From assembly GCA_030844895.1 (NCBI GenBank), contig CM061233.1:59049468-59113467 (forward strand): a stretch of DNA of 64,000 nt, read 5' to 3'. This document shows positions 1 through 11,261 of the stretch, one piece after another. The first letter of the stretch is position 1; each line of letters opens with the position of its first letter. Below the pieces are notes generated by a model that saw only the letters and a program-made list of their open reading frames with translations, did no database searches and was not told where the DNA came from. A program made the translations under genes and the position numbers. The DNA comes from Ambrosia x helenae. Its lineage: Eukaryota > Streptophyta > Magnoliopsida > Asterales > Asteraceae.

Positions 1-556
1 CACTTTGCTAAATAATACCCATAATTAGTTAAGTTAATCTTGTTCGGGTACCGTCCGGGTATTTTTCGAGTTTTTATCGCGCGTCCTCCGGATATTAAAA
101 ATACCTTAATATTTCTTAAACAAAGTACAGTTTAATCACTGATAAATTATTTTGGCTCTTGCCGGGTGAAATTATGAGTTATGCGCGTATCGGGTGCGGT
201 ACGCGCACTTTATTCGTTACCGGGAGATTTGTATGACAAGTTTTTACGTACGGCTTTGGGGTTCCAAAACTCATTATATTTTGTGAAATTATCTTTTATT
301 TTATATTCCGGGTGTCCGGGGTTCGTTACGCTTATTTAATTTTTACCGGGTAATCGCCAGTGTCCATACCGGATAGATTTGCTTGCACATGATCCTATCA
401 TGTTTTGTCATTAAACTTATGCATTCCTATGCATTATTTGGGAATTGCTATCTTTCTAAGGCCTTAGTTAAATAATCAACACATAATTACGTTTAATTAC
501 GTTAATCGCGTATAGTTAATTAGTACGGAATTACCTTAATGTTGCCGGTTGTTACA
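1..556 (-). mobile_element. 3' LTR (partial) of Tekay-like chromovirus G1
   Basis: Read on the minus strand, this LTR begins TGTAACAACCGGC at 556, directly after a purine-rich tract, and runs off the left edge of the window. By eye it is identical, base for base, to 17358-17913, the start of the element's 5' LTR, so the rest of it (about 3.2 kb) should lie to the left. The identity suggests a young insertion or a recent LTR exchange. Confidence 0.9.
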
Positions 557-570
557 TTCTCCCCCCGTTA
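557..570 (-). other. Polypurine tract of G1
   Basis: On the minus strand the bases just before the LTR read AACGGGGGGAGAA. This is the usual position and composition of the plus-strand primer site of a Ty3 element, 20 bases past the pol stop codon. A second copy lies at 17914-17927. Confidence 0.8.
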
Positions 571-590
571 AGAGAATTCCGTCCCGGAAT

Positions 591-1697
591 TCACTTCGAG
601 TTCTCCGGTATAGGGGTCTTCTCGAATAGGGCGGGATATTTTTGCTTCATCCGGTCCAGCCTTTCCCACGTGAACTCCGGTCCACGCTTGGCATCCCAAC
701 GCACTTTGACCAATCTGATCTTACTGCGTCTTAACTTTTGGACCTTCCAATCGGTCACTTCGATTGGTTCTTCGACGAAGTATAGCTTGTCGTCAATGTG
801 GATTTCGTCCGCAGGGATGATGAGAGTTTCGTCGGATAAGCACTTCTTCAAGTTCGACACGTGGAACGTGTCATGTACGCCGTTAAGCTCTTGTGGTAAC
901 TTGAGCTTGTATGCCACGGGGCCTATTCTGGACAAGATTTCGAACGGTCCAACATACCGTGGATTCAGCTTCCCGCGCTTCCCAAAGCGTGCGACACCTT
1001 TCCAAGGTGACACCTTTAGTAGGACCCTGTCTCCGACTTGAAATTCCAAAGGCTTTCGCCTCATATCTGCGTAGCTTTTCTGCCGGTCACGTGCCGCTTT
1101 GAGACGCTCTTTTATCAAAAAGACCTTATCCGTCGTCTCTTGAACGATTTCGGGCCCGGTAAGTTGCTTTTCTCCAACTTCAGCCCAACATAGAGGAGAT
1201 CTACACTTGCGTCCATATAGAGCTTCAAAAGGTGCAGCTTGAATGCTCGTGTGGTAACTGTTGTTATACGAAAACTCCACCAGTGGCAAGTGTGTATCCC
1301 AATTACCGCTGAAATCGATTGCGCATGCCCGTAACATATCTTCCAAAGTCTGGATGGTTCGTTCACTTTGACCATCGGTTTGGGGATGATATGCGGTACT
1401 CATGTCAAGGCGAGTACCGAGGGCTTCATTCAAACTTTCCCAAAATCTTGAGGTGAAACGACTATCTCGATCGGAGATGATGGAAATAGGTACACCATGC
1501 TTAGACACTACTTCCTTAATGTACAAACGGGTCAGTTTCTCCAACTTATCCGTTTCGCGAATCGGGAGGAAGTGTGCAGATTTTGTCAATCGATCAACGA
1601 TTACCCAGATCATGTCATGGCCGCTTGTTGTCTTGGGTAACTTGGTAATGAAATCCATGGAGATCTGCTCCCATTTCCATTCCGGTATTTCCGGTTG
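591..1697 (-). pseudogene. G1 pol: integrase core and C-terminal chromodomain-like part
   Basis: This is the continuation of the pol frame below an in-frame TAG at 1698-1700. The integrase catalytic triad is present: first Asp in VIVDRLTKSAHF, second in ISDRDSRF, and Glu in DGQSERTIQTLE. A GPY/F-type module follows (RYVGPFEI), then a chromodomain-like tail with VKVRWDAKRGPEFTWE, ending at the stop at 591. The C-terminal arrangement is that of Tekay/Del chromoviruses. Integrase inserts the cDNA, and the tail is thought to direct targeting to chromatin. The frame is the same as that of the RT part, so one base change (likely CAG to TAG) separates them. Clade is assigned from motifs only. Confidence 0.88.
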
Positions 1698-3341
1698 CTA
1701 GAGCAAGCCGGATGGTCTCTGATGCTCGGCTTTGACCTTCGCGCAAGTCAAGCATCGCGCAACATATGCCGCTATATCTCTCTTGAAATTTGGCCACCAA
1801 TAAAGTTCTTTCAAATCGTGAAACATCCTGTCTGCACCAGGGTGAACCGAATATCGAGAGCTGTGAGCTTCGGCCAACACTAGTTCACGCAATCCACCAT
1901 ACGCTGGTACCCAAATTCTATTCATGAAATACAAGGTTTGATCCGCCTTTGGCTCCAGTGAATCAACCATCTTCCGCAATCTTTCACCTTTGACATTCTC
2001 GGGTTTAAGAGCGTTGATTTGAGCTTCACGAATCCGGTCAGTCAGGTTCGTGTGGATAGTTAGACCCAAAGCTCGGACACGCAACGGTTTAACCCGTTCC
2101 TTGCGACTTAAGGTGTCAGCTACAACGTTCGCTTTCCCGGGATGGTACTTTATCTCACAATCGTAATCGTTCAATAATTCGACCCATCGCCGTTGTCGCA
2201 TGTTCAATTCCTTCTGATCAAAGATGTGCTGCAAACTTTTATGGTCGGTGAAGATTGTACACTTGGTTCCATATAAATAATGTCTCCATATCTTGAGCGC
2301 GAATACCACGGCTCCCAATTCTAAATCGTGTGTAGTGTAATTCTTTTCATGGATTTTTAGTTGTCTGGAAGCATACGCTATGACCTTTTCTCGTTGCATC
2401 AATACGCAACCCAATCCCTGGTGAGAGGCGTCACAATAAACCACAAAGTCTTCCGTACCATCGGGGAATGATAGTATCGGGGCGCCACATAACTTATCTT
2501 TTAGCAATTGAAACGCCGCTTCTTGCTTTTCCGTCCATTCGAACTTCTTATCCTTTTGGGTTAGCATGGTTAAAGACTGTGCTATCTTAGAAAAGTTCTC
2601 AATGAACCTTCTGTAGTAACCCGCAAGGCCAAGAAATTGTCGTACTTCAGTAGGAGTTCTAGGGGCGTCCCAATTTTTAATTGCTTCGATCTTGGCGGGA
2701 TCGACATGTATACCCTTTTCATTCACTACGTGGCCTAGGAAGTGAACCTCTCGAATCCAAAAGTCACACTTTAAAATTTTAGCATAGAGCTTTTCTTTGC
2801 GTAGCACCTCAAGGATTAACCGAAGGTGATCCTCATGTTCTTCCTTAGTGCGTGAATAGATCAAAATGTCATCAATAAAGACAATGACAAATTTGTCCAG
2901 GTATGGCTTACACACGTGATTCATCAAGTCCATGAAAACAGCTGGTGCGTTGGTTAAACCGAATGGCATTACCAAAAATTCATAGTGCCCATAACGAGTC
3001 CTGAATGCCGTTTTTGGTACATCCTCTTCTTGGATACGCAACTGGTGATAGCCGGACCTTAGATCAATCTTGGAGTAGAAGCTGGATCCTTGAAGTTGAT
3101 CAAATAAATCGTCGATCCGGGGAAGAGGATAGCGATTCTTAATGGTTAACTTGTTCAGTTCCTGATAGTCAATGCACATTCGAAAAGTGCCATCCTTCTT
3201 CTTAACAAATAAGACGAGAGCTCCCCAGGGTGAGAAGCTTGGTCTTATGAAACCTTTGTCCAACACCTCTTGCAGTTGACCAGATAGTTCCTGCATCTCG
3301 GATGGAGCTAAGCGATATGGCGATCGCGCTACGGGTGCAGC
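1698..3341 (-). pseudogene. G1 pol: reverse transcriptase, RNase H and integrase zinc-binding part
   Basis: This is the open stretch of the pol frame between two nonsense codons, TGA at 3342-3344 and TAG at 1698-1700. The RT begins around PSEMQEL and shows FRMCIDYQELN, the active site FIDDILIYS, and LGLAGYYRRFI. RNase H has VVYCDASHQGLGC, the Glu in HDLELGAVVFAL, and NVVADTLSRK. The integrase HHCC region follows (HPGADRM with CLTCAKVK). Copying genomic RNA into cDNA needs these activities. Apart from the flanking stops the segment is undamaged, so this copy has decayed only slightly. It is continuous in frame with gag-protease upstream, as expected for a Tekay polyprotein. Confidence 0.92.
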
Positions 3342-4927
3342 TCAAGGAACAAGGTCGATGCGGAACTCGACTTGTCGAGGTGGTGGCAATCCCGGCAAAT
3401 CTTCTGGGAACACATCTGGAAAATCTCTGGCTATCGAAATGTCTTCTAACCTTCGCTCGCCGGCCTTCTTATCTACCACGTGCGCCAAGAATGCAACAAG
3501 ACCTTTCCTTAAACACTTTCGGGCCTTCATGCTAGTAATAATTCTTAACGGCGTCCCACGTCTTTCCCCTTGGATCGATAGGGTTTCACCGCTCGCGAGG
3601 GGAACTTGAATTACTTTGTCGTTGCAAACAACGACGGCGCGGTGTGCGGATAACCAATCCATGCCAACGACTATATCAAAACTACCCAGTACGACTGGCA
3701 ATAGATCAATGCCAAACTCGTGACCACAGAGATCCAACTTACAATCCTTCGCTACTTCTCGAGTTTCTATAGTTTTACCGTTAGCCAGTTCTATAGAGTA
3801 AGGTGTATTTAGCTTACTAGTTTTTAGCCCAAGTAATCTTTTAAATTCGACAGATACGAAGCTAAAATCGGCGCCAGTATCAAACAATACAGAAGCATAA
3901 TGACCATTAAGAGGGAACGTACCAGTGACCACGTTAGGGTCTTGTCGTGCATCACCGGCACCGATCACGAATGCCCGCCCACGGGCTTGGTTGTTGAGCT
4001 TAGGACAATCCCTCTTCCAATGATCGAGCGATCCACATGCGAAGCAGGGCCTCGCTCCTCCGTTCTTTGGTGTCCCTGACCTGCAGTCTTCTGTCTTGTG
4101 CCCAGAACGGCGGCACTTACCGTAGATCACCTCATTCTTTCCTTGGTAACCTTGTTTCCCATTGTTTCCACGTCCAGTGGCTACATACCCTTTCCCTTTC
4201 TTGCCTGAACTACCCGATGATCCATCCTTTTTCCTTTCATCGCGCTTACGCTTCCCAAACCTCGGCTTATTCCCCTGGTCGCTGGACCCGATTGCTGAAC
4301 TTGTACCCAGATTCTTACCCTCTACGCTGCTGGACTCAGTAAGCTTCAACCCTGATACTTTCCGGATTAGAGTGCCCATTCGAATGGCGTCTTCAGTGAG
4401 GCTAAGAGCGAGGTCGATAGCCTCGCGCATGGTCGTAGGTTTGGAAGCAGTGACCATGCCGCGTATCTCTGGCGCCAACCCGAATAGGTACCTTTCCACC
4501 TTTTTACTTTCCGGGGTAACCAAGCGAGGCACTAACCGGGAGATATCATGGAATCTGGACGTGTACCCAGCTACGTCCGATCCAACCATGGTGAGGTTCC
4601 AGAACTCGGTTTCTAGCTTTTGCACTTCACTCGCCGGGTAGTATTCGGCGATCATCAGTTCTTTCAACTGCAACCATGACAAGGAGTAAGCAGCATCGTC
4701 TCCTAGTGATTGTACTTGGTTGTTCCACCATGTTAGTGCTTGATCCAGAAATAGGTTAGTGGAGTACATGACAGTTTGTCGCGGGGTACAGCTGCTGATA
4801 CGGACCACCTCTTCAGTTTTCTCAAACCATTTGACTAGTCCGACAGAGCCTTCAGTGCCACTGAAGTTGAGTGGCCTGCAGTCCAGAAAAGCCTTAAACG
4901 TGCAGCCACGCTCTCGCGAGGCCGTTT
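3342..4927 (-). pseudogene. G1 gag (main exon) and protease
   Basis: The frame opens just inside a predicted splice acceptor at 4928 and ends at an in-frame TGA (3342-3344), at a point where related elements read straight into RT. The retrotrans_gag region contains LTWWNNQVQ and YLFGLAPEIRGMV. One intact CCHC knuckle is visible (CFACGSLDHWKRDC). A preceding knuckle-like segment (CRRSGHKTEDC) seems to have lost its first Cys. The aspartic protease follows with the catalytic motif LFDTGADFSFV and the flap-side ILxxxDIVVGMDWL-type segment. Gag forms the particle and protease matures it. The first codon is provided by the short upstream exon; no ATG near 4927 is needed. Confidence 0.87.
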
Positions 4928-5007
4928 CTGCAATAATAAAATAGCATGTTATTATGGGGTAGGAGTTTCATGAAAACTCCCATTGCATATATTCGTAACC
5001 CTCTTAC
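4928..5007 (-). other. Predicted 80-bp intron in G1 gag
   Basis: On the minus strand, GTAAGAGG at 5007 follows codon 58 plus one base of the short gag exon. TTATTATTGCAG ends at 4928. Removing the 80 bases puts the N-terminal ATG exon in the same frame as the gag main exon with no stop. The interval itself is AT-rich and carries the stop that ends the unspliced frame at 4952. This is inferred from splice-site shape and frame only. The alternative is an old frameshifting indel. Confidence 0.55.
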
Positions 5008-5182
5008 CGGTAGGGGAGGTTTCGTGTCGGTCGCTCCCCGTTCGATCCCGCGATCTTTCAGTGCGGGTGGCATTGTGTTCCGCGAGGGCTCGGGCTATGC
5101 GCTCTGAGACTAGGGCTTCCAGCTCCTCGGGTGTTGTGGGTAGTCCTCCATTTCCACTGTTGCTTCGGGTGGCTGGTGCCAT
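5008..5182 (-). CDS. G1 gag N-terminal exon
   Basis: An ATG at 5182 opens a 58-codon segment beginning MAPATRSNSGNG. It continues with a short helical stretch rich in Glu/Leu/Ala (EELEALVSERIARALAEH) and a basic Arg-rich region. Such short N-termini are usual for Tekay gag. Without splicing the frame runs on to a stop at 4952, giving only 76 residues. With the predicted intron removed it joins gag. It lies 356 bp downstream of the ORFx stop codon. Confidence 0.6.
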
Positions 5183-5538
5183 TTTTCTTCAATAATAATT
5201 ATCAAAGGTTAATTTGGCGATCATTCATACAATATCGTCATACATAAAGTATAAATAACAACTCAACACATGAACACAATAATCAACACAATGTCACCAC
5301 ATCATCACACAAATCACAATATATACAGAGTAGGCAATAATAATCGTAGACAACCATAACACATATTTTACCATAACAAAATTTTCATTAATTTCAATAC
5401 CACGAGTACAATGATTTGTTCGCAATAACAAAAACCGAGGATACATTCCTCATACATTGTTCTTTTGAAATACAATAGAAATATAATGTCATATACCGGC
5501 ACAATCCCGCTCGGCTAGGCAAAAAATGCAGATGGGTG
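5183..5538 (-). other. Spacer between ORFx and gag in G1
   Basis: This is 356 bp of AT-rich DNA (element sense: right to left) between the ORFx stop codon and the gag ATG. I see no ORF or convincing structure in it. It would act as the leader of gag in an RNA reading through ORFx. Confidence 0.5.
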
Positions 5539-5670
5539 CTATAACCCATGCTGTGCTACCATACTACTACTACTACTACCTATGTCTGCAGGTGATCCTC
5601 CCAGTGTCTCTGAAGTATCTCTACTGTGGTGGCGGCGGCGGGTACTGATACTGGGGGCGTACATGCTAAT
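5539..5670 (-). pseudogene. 3' end of ORFx, cut off by element A
   Basis: Minus-strand reading from the A insertion site continues the ORFx frame seen at 12518. It gives a short Arg/His-rich then Ser-rich tail (five consecutive AGT Ser codons near 5565-5580) and stops at TAG 5539-5541. The ATTAG target site is shared, so before A inserted the frame ran through. The tail adds about 43 codons, for an original ORFx product of roughly 505 residues. Confidence 0.7.
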
Positions 5671-5715
5671 TGTAACAGTGCAAAATTTTCCCCAAAATTT
5701 TAATACATAAAAAGC

Positions 5716-5764
<49 letters not shown>

Positions 5765-6943
5765 TATTACACCTTTATCATTAATATTATACAAATGTGC
5801 CTAAGTCTTTATTTATCCTAACTCACAACTTATATACATACATAAATGTATATAAATAATAATAATAATAATAATAATATGATTCTAAATTCTTTTTTTT
5901 TTCACATACAAGATTTTTTTTTTTATTTAAATAAAGCCTTGAGTCAAATAGTCAAAGTCCTAGTCAAAGTCTTAGTCAAACAGTCAAAGTCTTAGTCAAA
6001 TAGTCAATTCATCATAAAACCTTACTTTATGGTGTTGACCAATTTTAATGGCTAATTGAATCCAAGACTAGTATAAAAACCCACCTATGAACCATTACAC
6101 TTGCCACCTCTAAATCGATTGTTTCAATCCGAATAAACTTTCCCTCATACTTTTCTTCTATAGTTTATTACTTCTAAAATTGAAGCTTTGATTATAAGCT
6201 CTTGTAATTGGCAACTTTGGGGCTACACATATTTTATTTCTCGAGACTTAATACTTTGTTAAGGTGAGTTTACGTAACCATGTTTATGCAATTCTTCATA
6301 CTTACAACATTATACTTAAGCAATTCTACATACATGTCTAGTTGTAAACTTTAATGCCTCATGAATTAGACAACAACAACAGTTTCAACGAGTTTCAACG
6401 AGTTTCAACATTACATAATCATTAGCTATGGCCAAGCCGGCGATACTCAATAATAGATCTATTGGATTGACAATCCCACCCGGATACGTGTACCTCCTAC
6501 ATAGGTAGCGTGGGTGATTGTTATCGTTCCAACATATTATTAAGGTGAACCGTGGATGACGGGATGGACCTAAACTAGTCGGAGGTTTGATTATGTCGAT
6601 TCAACATATTATGTTTATTCATGTAGACTTAAACTTACGATAGACATATGAAGTGCTAAACTTTTATACTTAAACTATTTGCTTGACATGGCTTATGTAT
6701 TCTCACCAACTTCTAGTTGACCCCCCCATTTTTCCAAACTCAACAGGAAATACTGATGCTTGAAGTCTAGAGCTAGCATGAGGAGATATTTGAAGCTTTG
6801 CTTGATTATTTGATGTAGACTTTAATGTAATTCAATATTGTAATGAAATAAAGGATTATTTAAACTTGTGTACTACCATGAGCTACTGAACAATCATTCA
6901 TACGTGGCACCTCGATGTTTCCGCCATCGGTTGGGGTGTTACA
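5671..6943 (+). repeat. 5' LTR of element A
   Basis: It begins TGTAACAGTGCAAAATTTT and ends GGTTGGGGTGTTACA. It contains a (TA)n tract at about 5718-5760, an (AAT)n tract at about 5858-5878, a repeated AGTCAAA motif (5945-6005), and a TATA box at 6072. The LTR end is followed after three bases by the PBS. Confidence 0.93.
6072..6079 (+). promoter_or_regulatory. TATA box in the LTR of element A
   Basis: TATAAAAA sits in the LTR about 400 bp from its start, after CTAG and before CCC. The same box occurs in the other two LTR copies, near 9063 and 11646. It is the likely U3 promoter of the element. Confidence 0.6.
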
Positions 6944-6946
6944 GAT

Positions 6947-6959
6947 TGGTATCAGAGCC
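6947..6959 (+). other. Primer binding site of element A
   Basis: TGGTATCAGAGCC begins three bases after the LTR end. It is complementary to the 3' end of initiator methionine tRNA, the usual primer in plant LTR retrotransposons, and fixes the element's orientation. Confidence 0.9.
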
Positions 6960-8691
6960 TTGGTTATAGGGAATTAGGTTATTAGAAAAAAAAATCTAGT
7001 CTATAACCATAGGAATATAACCAGTATTTGCTCCTTTTACTTGCTATTCTCTATCTCACTCCTACTTCTTATCCCTACTTCAACCCCTACAAGAAGATTG
7101 CTCTCCATCACAAGATCTACTCTTAGACTAATAGGACAATCCTCAGGTTTAGCCTGAACCACCTTGAGATCTCGTCGAAGTTCTAGATTTTAATAACGAA
7201 CACGTGCAATCTGGAAGGGTGAACGCCTGTATTCTGAGTTTTCTGTCTAGGACTGGCATTGCGCATATATCCCAATCAGACGAAGGACCCGGATGCCTAC
7301 CTGGGAATTTTCGGGATGAGTGTTCACTTATAGGCTAAAGCATGTCTTCACTATGTTATTAGAATCTAGAAGTTTTGATAAGTCAACGTTTTTGTTTATT
7401 CGTTTTAATTAATGAATAAATGATTACACTCACCTTCCTTAAACTAAGCTCAAAAATCTCAAAATTTTACAGCTTAAATCAATCTCATTTCATAACCATC
7501 TATGGATTTCACAATCACACTTCACCTTACCATCTTAGCCACTTTTTAAATATTCAACACCCTACCCAAGTCATATAATCTCCATACTATAAAATAAACT
7601 CTTTATCAACTATCGTCACATTCACTATCTCTCACAACCTTGATTCTGCTTCAAGATTTTTCATCATCCTCTCAAGAACTAAATTCATATCCTTCACCTT
7701 CTCAAACATGAACTAGTTACCCATGATAACCAAACTATTGAAACTTGATTGTGTGTTGCATCAAACTTAATCCTTAGTTATACACGAAGATTCGATTATC
7801 TACCATATTTAAACATTTGATACTAGAAATCATGGAATATAAACTATTTGCTATAGACACACCTAGAGTCATTAACCTTGTCTAGGACAACACTATTACA
7901 ACTCGCATGCTATGCTTGATACTTGATTGTTTATATGTACATATTATCAATTTGCAATTTATGTGTGAAATAATTGGTACACTTAATCAAACAACTGGTA
8001 GAGGATGAAGTACTTGCTCAACAGTTAGTTGAGTACCAAATAACCTACTCAACGATTGGTAGAGGTCATCATGCCTGCTCAACAGTCGGTAGAGGCCCTA
8101 CAACCTGCTCAACGACTGGTAGAGGCTATCGTACATGCTCAACAATCGGTAGAGGTTCCTACTCACTGACTGGTAGAAGTCTTTTTCCTGCTCAACAGTT
8201 GGACTCATTTTTGGATACATGGTTAATCATATTATTTTACATGTGTGTCTAGAGTTATAGAAGGACACAAAACCCTAATGTAAGGTAAATTGGTGATTGC
8301 GGTCCGGAACGTAATCATGAATTTACAGGTACGTTAAGGTAGTGTGAAATTCTATCAAGGTTTTCGGTAGTTGACCAATTATAAACCTTAGTTATCTGGT
8401 AGTTCATTTAGTCTTTCAATAGTCCATCAACTCATTCCTTTTAGGACTCCTAAAACTTAAGATTCTTATTCTCCTTGCTATTTCAGATGAACCTAATCCA
8501 ACCCTTAAAACTCACACATATCAAAACTCTTACCCAAATTATTCGAAACAGTTTATTCTATTACCTATAAATTTATGTCATGCCTTAACTCGAAACTTCC
8601 CAAACCACCCTTGTCCTAATTTCTACCCAATCACCTTCAACCCTGTGTTTTCAATAAACTTCGGGACGAAGTTTCCAAAAGTAGGGGAGAC
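6960..8691 (+). mobile_element. Internal region of element A
   Basis: It is AT-rich with no recognisable gag or pol. A segment near 7205-7320 (including GCAATCTGGAAGGGTG) is also found, on the other strand, inside element F. The region ends in a conserved TTCGGGACGAAGTTTCCAAA block and the polypurine tract AAAAGTAGGGGAGA (8677-8690) directly before the right LTR. Confidence 0.75.
7974..8252 (+). repeat. 33-bp minisatellite / 11-residue repeat ORF in element A
   Basis: About five imperfect copies of a ~33-bp unit containing TCGGTAGAGG or CTGGTAGAGG lie between 7985 and 8190. Read in frame they give an 11-residue repeat (CSTxGRGxxT type) inside a 92-codon open frame. Element F has the same repeat in the same frame (minus strand, 50345-50530). 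Whether it is translated is unknown. Confidence 0.6.
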
Positions 8692-9934
8692 TGTAACAGT
8701 ACAAAATTTTCCCCAAAATTTTAATACATAAAAAGCCCTTATATATATATATATATTTTTATTATTACACCTTTATCATTAATATTATACAAATGTGCCT
8801 AAGTCTTTATTTATCCTAACTCACAACTTATATACATACATAAATGTATATAAATAATAATAATAATAATAATATGATTCTAAATTCTTTTTTTTCACAT
8901 ACAAGATTTTTTTTTATTTAAATAAAGCCTTGAGTCAAATAGTCAAAGTCCTAGTCAAAGTCTTAGTCAAACAGTCAAAGTCTTAGTCAAATAGTCAATT
9001 CATCATAAAACCTTACTTTATGGTGTTGACCAATTTTAATGGCTAATTGAATCCAAGACTAGTATAAAAACCCGCCTATGAACCATTACACTTGCCACCT
9101 CTAAATCGATTGTTTCAATCCGAATAAACTTTCCCTCATACTTTTCTTCTATAGTTTATTACTTCTAAAATTGAAGCTTTGATTATAAGCTCTTGTAATT
9201 GGCAACTTTGGGGCTACACATATTCTATTTCTCGAGACTTAATACTTTGTTAAGGTGAGTTTACGTAACCATGTTTATGCAATTCTTCATACTTACAACA
9301 TTATACTTAAACAATTCTACATACATGTCTAGTTGTAAACTTTAATGCCTCATGAATTAGACAACAACAACAGTTTCAATGAGTTTCAACGAGTTTCAAC
9401 ATTACAAAATCATTAGCTATGGCCAAGCCGGCGATACTCAATAATAGATCTATTGGATTGACAATCCCACCCGGATACGTGTACCTCCTACATAGGTAGC
9501 GTGGGTGATTGTTATCGTTCCAACATATTATTAAGGTGAACCGTGGATGACGGGATGGACGTAAACTAGTCGGAGGTTTGATTATGTCGATTCAACATAT
9601 TATGTTTATTCATGTAGACTTAAACTTACGATAGACATATGAATTGCTAAACTTTTATACTTAAACTATTTGCTTGACATGGCTTATGTATTCTCACCAA
9701 CTTCTAGTTGACCCCCCCATTTTTCCAAACTCAACAGGAAATACTGATGCTTGAAGTCTAGAGCTAGCATGAGGAGATATTTGAAGCTTTGCTTGATTAT
9801 TTGATGTAGACTTTAATGTAATTCAATATTGTAATGAAATAAAGGATTATTTAAACTTGTGTACTACCATGAGCTACTGAACAATCATTCATACGTGGCA
9901 CCTCGATGTTTCCGCCATCGGTTGGGGTGTTACA
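8692..9934 (+). repeat. 3' LTR of element A (duplication copy 1)
   Basis: The LTR starts TGTAACAGTACAAAATTTT right after the polypurine tract and ends GGGGTGTTACA. It is followed by the CTAAT target-site copy and the ORFx sequence. It shares several substitutions with the third LTR at 11262 that the left LTR lacks (for example CGCCTATG at the position following the TATA box), as expected if the third arose from it. Confidence 0.93.
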
Positions 9935-11230
9935 CTAATGGACATACTGATCGCCATAATACGATCATACAAGAATTGGCGATGCGCGAAATGTGCGTCG
10001 CCCGTAATCCCGCAATGCGCGTCCATGCGCAGTAGCTCCTTAGCATAATGCGCCAGTGCATCTCTGGCGACGATGATCCTGGCCCACATGAGTTGGGCCT
10101 GCTGCTCTATCTGGTTCACGGTGCGCTGCACCGTGTCGGTGAGAGTCTGAAAGTCTCTCTCCAAAGAGATCACTGTGGACCACGCCGGTCCGGACAGTGG
10201 GGCCATCCCGTGAGGATGTGACGGCCTGGGGATATCAGTGTACGTCGGCTGGGATGGGCCGACTATATCGGGTATCGATAAGGGTGTGAAGGGTGGGGCA
10301 AAGCCCTGTAATCCAGTGAAGAAGTGGGGTGGCATCTGGTATGGGTCTTCTGCACCTAGAGTATACGGTGCAAGTGGTGGCATCATAAAGGGGGCTCCTG
10401 CACCCACAGTGAACGGTGCAGGTGGTGGTATGGTGAGCATCTCGGGTAGGGGTGGTAGTATGGGGAAGGTGGTGATAGGTAGTGTCATGGGTGCTGATGA
10501 GGGGACTATGAGCTCGGCTAGTGGGATCATGAGGGGCTGTGTGACAACGACCCACTCAGGAGCGGATATCACGGCGGTAGGGGTGGTGGGGCTAGCAGTG
10601 GCGTGAGCTGCCAAGCCTGCTCGGTGCAGCTCAGAGCTACGGGTTGAGCTACCCTCGAGGATGTGCCCAGCAGAGGCTGGCCCATCCTGTGGTACGGGCT
10701 CTGGTAAGGCGAGTAGGGCGGCCGGTGCAGTGGTGGCGTGCTCTATCACCGGAGCAACGTGCTCCTCCAGGTCTGCCGGTGGAATCGGTACAGCAATGTG
10801 CTCCACCGATGCAGTCGACTCGTCGTCGGAGTCGTCCGAGATCCACCCGTTGTGTCCTCGGGCAACGGGCACAAGCCTCATGCCCGGGGGAACGGGGATG
10901 TGTAGGGTGGGTAGTGGCTCACGATCGACGTGGGCATGTCGATCGAATGGAGACTCCACGGTCTCCGACTGGGTGGGGGCGGGTCTCGACGGACCTGCAC
11001 AGCCTACAGGGAAATCCCTGACGGCTCGGATGGGGTGTGCTGGCAGTGGTGCGGTCTGGAAGGGCACTAGGGGCAAGTCAGCCTGTGGTGCCTCGGCCAT
11101 CGGTAGATCGGCCACGGCGACCACGTCGCCTCCAGCGGGGGCCCATGCGGGGTCCTCACTGGGGTCGGTCTCGTCGGAGCTGTCTCCGTCTGCGCCTCCA
11201 ACGGCGGCGTCAACCTCCATGTCATCGTCC
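9935..11230 (-). pseudogene. ORFx fragment, duplication copy 1
   Basis: This is a second copy of the ORFx coding sequence lacking the first ~35 codons. On the minus strand the open frame runs in from element A sequence across the microhomology junction and out into the A LTR, stopping at 9889. The 465-codon frame is therefore a fusion made by the rearrangement. It differs from the 12518-13813 copy by single-base changes (for example near 10145, 10410 and 11203). Confidence 0.88.
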
Positions 11231-11261
11231 TCGGGACGAAGTTTCCAAAAGTAGGGGAGAC

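Larger units (their letters stand above)
5671..9934 (+). mobile_element. Non-autonomous LTR element A (LARD-like)
   Basis: Two LTRs (5671-6943 and 8692-9934) flank a 1.75-kb internal region that has a PBS and a PPT but no gag or pol. The target-site duplication CTAAT lies at 5666-5670 and 9935-9939. The element is inserted in plus orientation into the minus-strand ORFx of chromovirus G1. About nine substitutions between the LTRs are visible by eye, so the insertion is fairly young. With no coding capacity it must have been moved by proteins supplied in trans. The internal region resembles that of element F at 49841-52363. Confidence 0.93.

Noticed and set aside
7985..8200. CRISPR-like array of ~33-bp repeats.
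   Set aside because: Units are directly adjacent with no unique spacers, and the host is a plant. It is a minisatellite in a retroelement.
10238..11254. Long plus-strand open frames opposite ORFx (also at 12821-13876), Gly/Ser-rich.
   Set aside because: They are shadows of the GC-rich ORFx frame on the other strand. Composition alone keeps them open, and both copies just repeat the duplication.
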